64,000 nucleotides of DNA, taken from NCBI GenBank assembly GCA_964651335.1, contig CAZYVT010000015.1, positions 7,527 to 71,526 of the forward strand, given 5' to 3'. Positions 7,863 to 16,444 of the stretch are shown here, in pieces. Made by a program: the position numbers and the translations under genes. The stretch's first letter is position 1, and every line of letters begins with the position of its first letter. The stretch is from 2-02-FULL-66-14 sp964651335 (GTDB taxonomy: Bacteria > Pseudomonadota > Gammaproteobacteria > Burkholderiales > SG8-39). The notes beneath the pieces are model-generated. The model was not told the DNA's origin. It made no database searches and worked only from the letters and a program-made list of their open reading frames with translations.

Positions 7863-8767
7863 TTGCGGATGCGGTTGGCGTCGCCAATCCGCGAGTACCT
7901 GCCCCACGAATCGAGCAGCACGACCACGAGCTCCCGCGACGCCACCCGCACGCGCATCACGAGGCAGCGTCCGGCCTCACTGATAAAGCCGGTCTTGGAG
8001 AGTCCGATGTCCCAGGTGCTGCTCCGCACCAGTCCGTTGGTGTTGCGATACGCGAGCGGGCGGCCGAGCGCGTATACCGTGGCGCTGTCGCGTGTCGAGT
8101 AATTCCGGATCACCGGATGCTCGTGCGCGGCCCTGACGAGCCTGGCGAGATCCTGCGCGCTCGACACGTTGGCCGAGGAAAGCCCGGTCGGATCCGAAAA
8201 GTGCGTGTCGTGCATGTCGAGCACCTGCGCTTTGGCGTTCATCATGCGGACGAAGGCCTCGGTGCCGCCGGGGTAGGTCCGCGCCAGCGCCGCCGCGGCA
8301 CGGTTTTCCGATGCCATCAGCGCGAGCAACAGCAATTCGTGCCGCGTGAGAACCGAGCCGGGCCGCAGCCGCGAACGAGTTCCCTTCAGCACGTCCTGGT
8401 CCTCGCCGCTTACCGCGACGCGTTGCGCAAGATCCAGTTTGCCGTCGAGCAGCACGAGCGCAGTCATGAGCTTGGTGATCGAGGCGATCGGCAGTACGGA
8501 CTCGGCGTTCTTCGCCAGGATGATCTCGCCGCTCGATGCATCCTGCACCAGCGCGACGGAGGAGCGCAGGAACACCTTGTCGGGTTGCTCGCGCTGCAGG
8601 CGTTGCGCGAGCGCCTCCGCGTGTGCGTCGGCACGCCGCGCCGCGGCGCCGTGCTTCCCGGCGTCGGCAGCTTGCGCGAAACCGATCGCGAGCGCGAGCG
8701 CGGCGGCGAGGGCAAAAACTGCGACGATTTTTTCCAAGTGGTGCAAGGTTCTCGGCTGTGGTTGCAT
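7823..8767 (-). CDS. pbpG: D-alanyl-D-alanine endopeptidase (PBP7, family S11)
   Basis: A 314-residue periplasmic penicillin-binding protein. An N-terminal hydrophobic segment (about 12-35, VAVFALAAALALAIGFAQAA) serves as signal peptide. The serine-protease motifs follow in order: SITK (SxxK, in LPIASITKLM), SEN (in LMASENRAA) and KTG (in GLSKTGFISEAG). It cleaves DD-crosslinks in peptidoglycan. The ATG at 8767 is chosen because it directly precedes the signal peptide; longer in-frame starts exist upstream. The 3' end overlaps the presumed egtD start, so the two are probably cotranscribed. Confidence 0.92.
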   Translation of the reverse strand: MQPQPRTLHHLEKIVAVFALAAALALAIGFAQAADAGKHGAAARRADAHAEALAQRLQREQPDKVFLRSSVALVQDASSGEIILAKNAESVLPIASITKLMTALVLLDGKLDLAQRVAVSGEDQDVLKGTRSRLRPGSVLTRHELLLLALMASENRAAAALARTYPGGTEAFVRMMNAKAQVLDMHDTHFSDPTGLSSANVSSAQDLARLVRAAHEHPVIRNYSTRDSATVYALGRPLAYRNTNGLVRSSTWDIGLSKTGFISEAGRCLVMRVRVASRELVVVLLDSWGRYSRIGDANRIRKWLETNAAAGPRS

Positions 8768-8890
8768 GTCCTTGTGCTTATTGGCTTTTTTCTCGTGCCC
8801 GCGAGTGTAGCCCAAGGTTTTCAGAAATTGCAAGCAAAAAGAAAGGTCTAGCCCCCGGTTCTCGAAACAGCGTGAACTGGGTGGCACAGC

Positions 8891-10714
8891 TCACGCCGCC
8901 TTTACGCGTTCCAGCGCCTGCTCCGCCTCCGCCTCCTGCTGCTGCAGCGCCCACATCCGTGCGTACTCGCCGTTCGCCGCGAGCAGCTCGCGGTGCGTGC
9001 CTCGCTCGACGATCCGGCCGTGCGACAGGACGAGGATCTGGTTGGCATCCATGACGGTCGAAAGCCGATGCGCGATCACCAGCGTGGTGCGTCCAACCGA
9101 GATCCGCTCGAGCTCGGCCTGAATCGCCTTTTCGGACCTCGAGTCCAGCGCCGAGGTGGCCTCGTCGAAGATCAGAATCCGCGGGTTTTTCAGCAGCGCG
9201 CGGGCGATCGCCACCCGCTGCTTCTCTCCCCCGGAGAGCTTCAGGCCGCGCTCCCCGACCATCGCCTCGTATTTCTTCGGCAGCGACTCGATGAAGCCGT
9301 GAATATGCGCCGCCCGCGCCGCCTCCTCCACTTCGGCCTCTGCCGCCTCGGGGCAGCCGTAATGGATGTTGTAGCGGATCGTGTCGTTGAAGAGCACCGT
9401 ATCCTGCGGAACGATGCCGATCGCGCCGCGCAGCGACTGCTGCCGCACCTCGCGGATGGCCCGGCCGTTGACCAGGATCGTGCCCCCCGTCACGTCGTAG
9501 AAGCGGTAGAGCAGGCGCGCCAGCGTCGATTTTCCCGAGCCCGAATGTCCGACGACCGCCACCCGGTGGCCGGCCGGAATGGTGAAACTCACCCCCTGCA
9601 GGATGCGCCGCGCCGGCTCGTAGTCGAAATCCACGTTGCGGAATTCAACCGTCGCGGGCCCCGCGGGCAGGTCCGCAGCTCCGGGCTCGTCCTCGACTTC
9701 GCGGTTTTCGGACAGCAGCCGGAACATCTTGTCCATGTCGAGCAGCGACTGCTTGATCTCGCGGTACACCATGCCGAGAAAATTGAGCGGGATGTAGAGC
9801 TGGATGAGCAGTCCGTTGACCAGCACCAGGTCTCCCAGCGTGAACGTATTCGCGACCACGCCTTCGGCGGCGAGCATCATCAGCGCCGTCAGCGCCGCGG
9901 CGATGATCAGGCTTTGACCGATGTTGAGCAGCCCCAGCGACGCTTCCTGCCGGACCGCCGCAGACTCGTAGCTCTTCAGGTTCTCGTCGTAGCGGCGCGC
10001 TTCGAACTCCTCGTTGCCGAAGTACTTGACCGTTTCGTAGTTGAGCAGGCTGTCGATCGCCCGGGTGTTCGCTTTCGAATCGAGTTCGTTGGCGCGGCGG
10101 CGGATCTCCATGCGCCACTCGGTGACCAGGACGGTGAAGGTGATGTAGATCGCAACGGCGCCGAAGGTCGCCGCGGCGAAGCGCCAGTCGAACTTCCCGA
10201 GCAGCACCACGGCGACCAGCGCGAACTCCAGGATCACCGGAATGATCGAGAAAATCATGAAGTTGAGGAGCGACGAGATGCCGCGCGTACCGCGCTCGAT
10301 GTCGCGCGTCATGCCGCCCGTCTGCCGGTCGAGGTGGAAGCGCAGCGACAGGGCGTGCAGGTGGCGGAAGACGCCCAGCGCCACGCGCCGGATCGCGCGC
10401 TGCACAACGCGCACGAAGACGACGTCGCGCAGCTCGGCGAAGAGCGTCGTCGAGAAGCGCAGGATGCCGTAGATGGCAAGCAGCGCGACCGGCACCGCGA
10501 CGATGGCGAGCTTCGGGTCGAGCCCGTCGACGATTTCCTTCATGATCAGCGGCACGCCGACGTTGGCGAACTTCGCGGCGGCGAGAAACGAGAGCGCGAG
10601 GCCCACGCGCAAGCGGTATTCCCGCAGGTAGGGCAGCAGGCTCGCGACCGCGCGCCATTCGCGGCCGGTCAGGGACTGCGTCGGTGCTGCACTGTGGTGA
10701 CCGTGCGTTGCCAT
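8891..10714 (-). CDS. ATM1-type ABC transporter, fused permease and ATPase
   Basis: A 607-residue half-transporter. The N-terminal half (about 30-330) has about six membrane helices and the exporter fold. The C-terminal ATPase (about 350-590) has Walker A GHSGSGKST, the signature LSGGEKQR, Walker B ILIFDEATSALD and the H-loop IAHRLST. Sequence features such as TRAIDSLLNYETVKYFGNE are typical of the ATM1/HMT1 group, which exports glutathione-linked or persulfide compounds and confers metal tolerance. It probably homodimerises in the inner membrane. The next gene upstream on the same strand starts 22 bp away from its start side. Confidence 0.92.
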   Translation of the reverse strand: MATHGHHSAAPTQSLTGREWRAVASLLPYLREYRLRVGLALSFLAAAKFANVGVPLIMKEIVDGLDPKLAIVAVPVALLAIYGILRFSTTLFAELRDVVFVRVVQRAIRRVALGVFRHLHALSLRFHLDRQTGGMTRDIERGTRGISSLLNFMIFSIIPVILEFALVAVVLLGKFDWRFAAATFGAVAIYITFTVLVTEWRMEIRRRANELDSKANTRAIDSLLNYETVKYFGNEEFEARRYDENLKSYESAAVRQEASLGLLNIGQSLIIAAALTALMMLAAEGVVANTFTLGDLVLVNGLLIQLYIPLNFLGMVYREIKQSLLDMDKMFRLLSENREVEDEPGAADLPAGPATVEFRNVDFDYEPARRILQGVSFTIPAGHRVAVVGHSGSGKSTLARLLYRFYDVTGGTILVNGRAIREVRQQSLRGAIGIVPQDTVLFNDTIRYNIHYGCPEAAEAEVEEAARAAHIHGFIESLPKKYEAMVGERGLKLSGGEKQRVAIARALLKNPRILIFDEATSALDSRSEKAIQAELERISVGRTTLVIAHRLSTVMDANQILVLSHGRIVERGTHRELLAANGEYARMWALQQQEAEAEQALERVKAA

Positions 10715-10735
10715 GAAGAAGGCGGCGATTCTATT

Positions 10736-11836
10736 TCAATACGGAGGCGCGAGGCGGCGGAACCCGTGCGCGAGCACGATCAGCAGAAAGCCCAGATTGC
10801 GCGCCAGTAACCACCACGGCGAGATGTACAAGGCGTTATGGCTTCCGCCCCGGCCGCGCGCCGCGGCACTAGCGGCGCGCTCCGCGACCGTTTCGATCCA
10901 GCGCACGCCGCGCGGCCAGTCCCACAGCTCGGCGAGCCAGCGCTCGGGAATTCCGCTCTTACCCACACCCGCGCCGACGATCGCGCCGGTGATCGCCGCG
11001 ACCGTGTCGGTGTCGCCTCCACAACGGATCACGGCCGTCACTGCGGCGGCACAGTCGCGCGGATGAGAAAACCACCCGTGCAGCGCCGCCGGCACGCTGT
11101 GGTACATGTACCCGCTGACGCCGTGCGCGCAACCGATCGAGTCGGCGAAGTCGGTGCACGGCTCTCCGCGTGCAGCACTCTCGCAGGCGCGTTCGACAAG
11201 CGCAAGGAGTTCCCTGCCCGGCTCGCCGAACGGCGCCATGAACCGGCGCAGATGTGCGACGTACTCCTCCGGAGTTTCCCCGCGCATCGAGGAGCGCGCG
11301 GCGAGCGCCACCGCGAGCACCCCGCACTCGGCCTTCGGATCGCGGTGCGTGATCCCGGTGGCGGCGGCAACATGCAGAACCAGTGCGGCGTCGTCGCCGG
11401 CAAAGCACACGCCGAGCAGCGCACTGCGCATTGCCGGGCCGTTGCCTGCGGAGTGCACGCCCGAAAACTGCGGCGGAAAGAAAATCCATAATTTGAGGAT
11501 GGCACGCAACGTGGCCCAGCCGATCCCCGCGGGCAGGCCGAGCAGCCAGAAGCGCAGCCGCCACGCCATGCCGGAGGCAAAGCGGCGCGCGTTGTTGCCG
11601 GCAACCGCGAGCGACTGAGCGACCATGCAGGCGTGATCGGTGTCGTCCGAGCACATGCCTTTGCCGAAGAAAAAGCGGTAACCCTCAAGCCGGGGAAAGA
11701 GCCGCATCTGCCGGCCACGCGACAGCCCTTCGCAGGGCAGGCCGAGTGCGTCGCCCACCGCGGTGCCCAGCAGGCACCCCACCGCCGCAGTGCTGCGTTG
11801 CTCGACCAGCCGCTTCTCCTCTTCAGTGTCGCCCAT
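10736..11836 (-). CDS. ADP-ribosylglycohydrolase-family protein
   Basis: About 366 residues with the DraG/ARH fold signatures: GTAVGDALGLPCEG at the N-terminus, the metal-binding GMCSDDTDHA, and near the C-terminus GGDTDTVAAITGAIVGAG. The Asp residues in these motifs bind the two Mg2+ ions used to cleave ADP-ribose from arginine or small molecules. Start at 11836 (MGDTEEE) is preceded by a modest GGTGG; an ATG 18 bases upstream (MTGGF) is possible. The physiological target is unknown. It sits 70 bp from the divergent PsrA operator. Confidence 0.85.
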   Translation of the reverse strand: MGDTEEEKRLVEQRSTAAVGCLLGTAVGDALGLPCEGLSRGRQMRLFPRLEGYRFFFGKGMCSDDTDHACMVAQSLAVAGNNARRFASGMAWRLRFWLLGLPAGIGWATLRAILKLWIFFPPQFSGVHSAGNGPAMRSALLGVCFAGDDAALVLHVAAATGITHRDPKAECGVLAVALAARSSMRGETPEEYVAHLRRFMAPFGEPGRELLALVERACESAARGEPCTDFADSIGCAHGVSGYMYHSVPAALHGWFSHPRDCAAAVTAVIRCGGDTDTVAAITGAIVGAGVGKSGIPERWLAELWDWPRGVRWIETVAERAASAAARGRGGSHNALYISPWWLLARNLGFLLIVLAHGFRRLAPPY

Positions 11837-11906
11837 GAGGAAGCCACCCGTCATCCGGCAAAGGCTCTCACAGAACCCCTTGACCGGAAAGGGCGGCGCG
11901 CCTAAC

Positions 11907-11926
11907 ATTCAAACGTTCGTTTGAAT
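11907..11926. promoter_or_regulatory. PsrA-type operator upstream of the TetR gene
   Basis: Inverted repeat with perfect 9-bp arms ATTCAAACG and CGTTTGAAT around a 2-bp TT centre. The core CAAAC-N4-GTTTG fits the known PsrA box (G/C)AAAC-N2-4-GTTT(G/C). It lies 14 bases before the psrA start, so the regulator very likely represses itself and the fad genes behind it until released by long-chain acyl-CoA or fatty acid. Confidence 0.75.
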
Positions 11927-11940
11927 TCTGCAGGAGGACC

Positions 11941-12624
11941 ATGAACCTTCGCGCAATCAAGCCGCAGCACGAAACCCGCACCCGCATCCTCGACGCGGCC
12001 GAAGAGCTTTTCATGCAGCACGGCTTCGAAGGCACTTCGATGCGCACGCTCACCTCGAAAGCCGGGGTGAACCTCGCTGCGGTGAACTACCACTTCGGCT
12101 CCAAGGATGCGCTCATCGAAGCGGTGTTTCGCCGCCGCCTCGACCCGATGAACGCGGCGCGCATCGCAGAACTCGATCGGCTGGAGAACGCAGCGCCGGG
12201 AACAACGCCGGCGCCGCAGGCGATCATCCGTGCCTTCCTCGGCACCTCGCTGGCGATGATCGAGGACGCGAAGTGCGGCGGCCGCAATTTCATCCGGCTG
12301 CTCGGCCGCGCGTACACCGAACCCGCAAAACCGATCCGCGCGCTGATCGGGCACCTGTATGCGCCTGTGATGGCGCGCTACAAGGCCGCGTTCGAACGCT
12401 CGCTTCCCGAGCTGCCGAAAGACGAGCTGATCTGGCGCATGCACTTCATGTTCGGCACGCTCGCCTATACGCTGGCCGCAACCGACACCGTGCAGTTGAT
12501 CGCGGGCTGCAAGCCCGAGGACCGGTACGATGCGGCGCTGCTCGAGGAGAGGCTCACCGCGTTCCTGTACGCAGGTCTCGTCGCGCCGCTGCCCAGCCGG
12601 CGCGGGGTCAGAAAAGCCGCCTGA
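11941..12624 (+). CDS. psrA: TetR-family fatty-acid-responsive regulator PsrA
   Basis: A 227-residue TetR regulator. The DNA-binding domain (about 10-60) reads RILDAAEELFMQHGFEGTS then LTSKAGVNLAAVNYHFGSKDALI, very close to Pseudomonas PsrA (CerR-like group). AGGAGG at 11932-11937 sets the start. A PsrA-box palindrome lies just upstream and the downstream genes are fadE, fadI and fadJ, so autogenous control of beta-oxidation is the natural reading. In Pseudomonas, PsrA is released from DNA by long-chain fatty acids; the ligand here is inferred from that homology. Confidence 0.9.
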   Translation: MNLRAIKPQHETRTRILDAAEELFMQHGFEGTSMRTLTSKAGVNLAAVNYHFGSKDALIEAVFRRRLDPMNAARIAELDRLENAAPGTTPAPQAIIRAFLGTSLAMIEDAKCGGRNFIRLLGRAYTEPAKPIRALIGHLYAPVMARYKAAFERSLPELPKDELIWRMHFMFGTLAYTLAATDTVQLIAGCKPEDRYDAALLEERLTAFLYAGLVAPLPSRRGVRKAA

Positions 12625-12653
12625 AGGGCGTCGCACTTCCGGGAGAAATCGCC

Positions 12654-15134
12654 ATGATCGGATTCGTCATTGCCGCCGTTGCAGCATTCCTTGCGCTTGC
12701 ATACTTCCAGGCCCCGCTCCTCGCCTGGACCATCGCGGGCGGCCTGCTGGCCGCATACCTGAGCGCGGTAGCGGCATTCGGCGCCACGGCAAACGTCGTC
12801 CTCGGGACCCTCTTCATCGTCGTGGCAGCAGTGCTCAACCTGCGGCCGCTGCGCCGCATGCTGCTGAGCAATCCGGTGCTCGCGATCTACCGCCGGATCC
12901 TGCCGGACATGTCGCAGACCGAGAAGGAAGCGATCGACGCCGGCACGGTGTGGTGGGACGCGGATCTGTTTTCCGGCAAGCCGGACTGGGACAAGCTTCT
13001 GGCGATTCCCGAACCCCGGCTCACGCCCGAGGAGCAGGCATTCGTCGACGGTCCCTGCGAGGAAGTGTGTTCGATGACCGACGACTGGGAGGTCACACAC
13101 GAGCGCTACGACCTGCCGCCGCAGGTCTGGCAATACATCAAGGAAAAGGGTTTCCTCGGCATGATCATCCCGAAGAGCTACGGCGGTCTGGGCTTTTCCG
13201 CGCTCGCTCACTCGGCGGTGGTGATGAAACTCTCGACGCGCTCCAACGCGCTCGCCGTCACGGTCATGGTGCCGAACTCGCTCGGGCCCGCCGAGCTGCT
13301 GCTCCATTACGGCACCGAAGAGCAGAAGAACCATTACCTGCCGCGGCTCGCCAAGGGGCTCGAGATTCCGTGTTTCGCCCTCACCTCGCCGGAGGCGGGC
13401 TCGGATGCCGCCTCGATTCCGGATTACGCAGTCGTGTGCAAAGGGGTGTGGCAGGGAAAGGAAGTCCTCGGCATGCGGGCCACGTGGGACAAGCGCTACA
13501 TCACGCTCGGTCCGGTCGCCACGCTGCTCGGGCTCGCGTTCCGGCTGTATGACCCGGAGCACCTGCTCGGCGGCAAGGACGACCTCGGCATCACCTGCGC
13601 GCTCGTGCCGACGAACACATCGGGCGTGGAGATCGGCCGCAGGCACCTGCCATTGAACATGGTGTTCCAGAACGGCCCGACCCGCGGCAAGGACGTTTTC
13701 ATGCCGATCGACTGGATCATCGGCGGCAAGGACTATGCCGGCAAGGGCTGGATGATGCTGATGAACTGCCTCGCCGCGGGACGCTCGATTTCGCTCCCGA
13801 CTTCTTCGGTCGGCGGCGCCAAGGCGCTCGCCCGATACACCGGCGCGTACTCGCGCGTGCGCAGCCAGTTCAAGACGCCGATCGGCAAGCTCGAGGGCGT
13901 CGAGGAAGCGCTCGGCCGCATCGCGGCGAACTGCTACATGATGGATGCAACGCGCGTCGTGACCGCGGGCGCGGTGGACGCAGGTGAAAAGCCTTCTGTG
14001 ATCTCGGCGATCGCCAAATACCACATGACGGAGCGGGCACGCGACTGCGTGAACGACGCGATGGACATCCACGGCGGCAAGGGCATCTGCCTCGGCCCCA
14101 ACAACTATGTCGGGCGCGGCTACCAGGTGGTCCCGGTCGCGATCACGGTGGAAGGCGCGAACATCCTGACCCGGAGTCTCATCATCTTCGGCCAGGGCGC
14201 GATCCGCTGCCATCCCTACGTGTTGCGCGAGATGCGCGCGGCGAAGGAATTGCAGGGTCCGGACGCCTCGCGCGAATTTGACGATGCGTTCACCTCGCAC
14301 ATCGGCCACACGCTTTCGAACGGCGTGCGTGCCTTCGTGCACGGCCTGACCGGCGCGGTCTTCGCGCCGGCGCCCTCTGGCGCCGCGCCCGAGACCGCGC
14401 GTTATTACCAGCGCGCCGGACAGCTCTCGGCGGCCTTCGCCTTCCTCGCCGACATGTCCATGCTCGCGATGGGCGGGGCGCTGAAGAAGAAGGAGAAGAT
14501 CTCCGCGCGCCTGGGCGACGTGCTGTCGATGATGTACCTGATTTCGGCAACGCTGAAGCGCTACGAGGACCAGGGACGGATCCGCGAAGATTTGCCGCTC
14601 CTGCACTGGTCGGTGCGCGACGCGCTCTGGCAGGCCCAGCAGGCAATCGACGCCATCTACACCAATTTCCCCGTGCAGCCGCTGCGTGCCCTGCTGCGCT
14701 GGGTCGTGTTCCCGTTGGGGACCCCCTTCCGGCCGCCCAAGGACCGGCACAACCACCGTTGCGCGAAGATCGTGCTCGAGCCGGGCGCGGCGCGCGATCG
14801 GTTGACCGCCGGAATGCACGTCGGCAAGAACGAGAACGAGGTGACCGGCGCGCTCGAGGCGGCGTTTCTCGCCACCATCGCTTGCGAGCCGATCGAGGCC
14901 AAGCTGCGCCGCGCGGTGCGCGACGGCGCGATCGTTCCACGCTCAAACGCGGACACCGCCGCAATCGCGTGCGAAAAGGGCCTGATCAGCGGCGAAGAGC
15001 TGGCCCTCTGGCGCCGCAAGGAAGTGCTGCGAAGGCACGTGATCAAGGTCGATGATTTCGCCCCCGATTTCGGGCGGGCGGAGATCATCGAGCGGCTGGA
15101 TCAGGAGAAACGAGTCACCGTAAAGGCGGCCTGA
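12654..15134 (+). CDS. fadE: Acyl-CoA dehydrogenase FadE
   Basis: An 826-residue protein of the large membrane-associated FadE class (E. coli FadE 814). Two or three N-terminal hydrophobic segments (about 2-65) are followed by the acyl-CoA dehydrogenase core (about 75-520, with CFALTSPEAGSDAASIPD and DIHGGKGICLGPNNYVGRGYQ) and the FadE-specific C-terminal domain (DUF1974, with KRYEDQGRIREDLPLLHWS). It performs the first step of fatty-acid beta-oxidation with FAD. GGGAG at 12641-12645 supports the ATG. It follows psrA by 29 bp and precedes fadI by 3 bp. Confidence 0.95.
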   Translation: MIGFVIAAVAAFLALAYFQAPLLAWTIAGGLLAAYLSAVAAFGATANVVLGTLFIVVAAVLNLRPLRRMLLSNPVLAIYRRILPDMSQTEKEAIDAGTVWWDADLFSGKPDWDKLLAIPEPRLTPEEQAFVDGPCEEVCSMTDDWEVTHERYDLPPQVWQYIKEKGFLGMIIPKSYGGLGFSALAHSAVVMKLSTRSNALAVTVMVPNSLGPAELLLHYGTEEQKNHYLPRLAKGLEIPCFALTSPEAGSDAASIPDYAVVCKGVWQGKEVLGMRATWDKRYITLGPVATLLGLAFRLYDPEHLLGGKDDLGITCALVPTNTSGVEIGRRHLPLNMVFQNGPTRGKDVFMPIDWIIGGKDYAGKGWMMLMNCLAAGRSISLPTSSVGGAKALARYTGAYSRVRSQFKTPIGKLEGVEEALGRIAANCYMMDATRVVTAGAVDAGEKPSVISAIAKYHMTERARDCVNDAMDIHGGKGICLGPNNYVGRGYQVVPVAITVEGANILTRSLIIFGQGAIRCHPYVLREMRAAKELQGPDASREFDDAFTSHIGHTLSNGVRAFVHGLTGAVFAPAPSGAAPETARYYQRAGQLSAAFAFLADMSMLAMGGALKKKEKISARLGDVLSMMYLISATLKRYEDQGRIREDLPLLHWSVRDALWQAQQAIDAIYTNFPVQPLRALLRWVVFPLGTPFRPPKDRHNHRCAKIVLEPGAARDRLTAGMHVGKNENEVTGALEAAFLATIACEPIEAKLRRAVRDGAIVPRSNADTAAIACEKGLISGEELALWRRKEVLRRHVIKVDDFAPDFGRAEIIERLDQEKRVTVKAA

Positions 15135-15137
15135 ACC

Positions 15138-16436
15138 ATGTTTGCCAAGCCCATCTACATCATCGACGGCGCGCGCACGCCGTTTCTCAAGGCGAAGAAC
15201 CGGCCCGGCCCGTTCTCGGCCGGGGACCTCGCGACGCAAGCCGGGCGGGCGTTGCTGGTGCGGCAGAAGTTCTCCCCGCAGGATCTCGACGAAGTGATTC
15301 TCGGCTGCGCGGCGCCCTCGGTGGACGAGGTGAACATCGGGCGCGTGGCGGCGCTCCGCATGGGATGCGGGCAGAAGGTGCCGGGCTGGACGGTCATGCG
15401 CAACTGCGCCTCGGGCATGCAGGCGCTCGACTCGGCGATCGCCAATATCCTCGCCGGCCGCTCCAACCTGGTGCTCGCCGGCGGCGTGGACGCGCTCTCG
15501 CGCGCGCCGCTCCTCTACGCCGACGCGATGGTGCTGTGGTTCGCGAACATGATGGGTGCGCGAACCGCGGGCCAGAGGGCGATGATGTTCGCGAAGCTGC
15601 CATTCAAGACTGTGCTTGCGCCGGTGATCGCAATCATGAAGGGCCTCACCGATCCGATGGTGGGATTGCTCATGGGCCAGACCGCGGAAAACCTGGCGCA
15701 CCGCTTCGGCATCACGCGGCAGCAGATGGATGCGTTCTCGGTCAGAAGCCATCAGCGCGTGGTCGCGGCGCAGGAGGGCGGCTGGCTCGCCGCGGGCGCG
15801 GGCGAAGTTGAAGCGGTGTACGACCGCGACGGCAATGCCTATCCGCTCGATGACGGCGTGCGGCGCGATTCTTCGCTGGAGAACCTCGCCAAGCTGAAGC
15901 CTTTCTTCGATCGCAAGTACGGCAACGTGACGCCGGGGAACTCGTCGCAGATCACCGACGGCGCAGCATGGCTGATCCTCGCCTCCGAGGAGGCGGTGCA
16001 GCGCCACGGACTCACGCCGCTCGGCCGCATCGTGGATTCCGAGTGGGCGGGCCTCGACCCGGCGCAGATGGGCCTGGGACCGGTGCACGCCGCGACCCCG
16101 ATCCTGAAGCGCCACGGACTCGGCCTCGCCGATCTCGATTACTGGGAGATCAACGAGGCCTTCGCCGCCCAGGTGCTCGGCTGCCTGGCGGCGTGGAAGG
16201 ACGGCAAATACTGCAAGGAAGAGCTTGCGCTCGACGCGCCGCTGGGGGCGCTCGATGAAGAGCGATTGAATGTCGACGGCGGCGCGGTTGCGCTTGGGCA
16301 TCCGGTCGGGGCTTCGGGCGCGCGGATCGTGCTGCATCTGCTCAAACTGCTCAAGCGCAAGAATGCGAAGCGCGGCATGGCCTCCATCTGCATCGGCGGC
16401 GGGCTGGGCGGCGCGATGCTCGTAGAGGCGTTGTAG
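15138..16436 (+). CDS. fadI: Acetyl-CoA C-acyltransferase (thiolase) FadI-type
   Basis: A 432-residue thiolase. The nucleophilic cysteine is in RNCASGMQAL (Cys90), with the second-half motifs NEAFAAQ, ALGHPVGASGARI (catalytic His) and SICIGGGLGGAML (second catalytic Cys). It cleaves 3-ketoacyl-CoA to acetyl-CoA and a shortened acyl-CoA. Length (432) and an extended loop around 130-175 fit FadI/trifunctional beta-subunit types rather than 390-residue FadA. It starts 3 bp after fadE and is 8 bp before fadJ, which should encode the partner alpha subunit. Confidence 0.9.
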   Translation: MFAKPIYIIDGARTPFLKAKNRPGPFSAGDLATQAGRALLVRQKFSPQDLDEVILGCAAPSVDEVNIGRVAALRMGCGQKVPGWTVMRNCASGMQALDSAIANILAGRSNLVLAGGVDALSRAPLLYADAMVLWFANMMGARTAGQRAMMFAKLPFKTVLAPVIAIMKGLTDPMVGLLMGQTAENLAHRFGITRQQMDAFSVRSHQRVVAAQEGGWLAAGAGEVEAVYDRDGNAYPLDDGVRRDSSLENLAKLKPFFDRKYGNVTPGNSSQITDGAAWLILASEEAVQRHGLTPLGRIVDSEWAGLDPAQMGLGPVHAATPILKRHGLGLADLDYWEINEAFAAQVLGCLAAWKDGKYCKEELALDAPLGALDEERLNVDGGAVALGHPVGASGARIVLHLLKLLKRKNAKRGMASICIGGGLGGAMLVEAL

Positions 16437-16444
16437 GAGAGCAA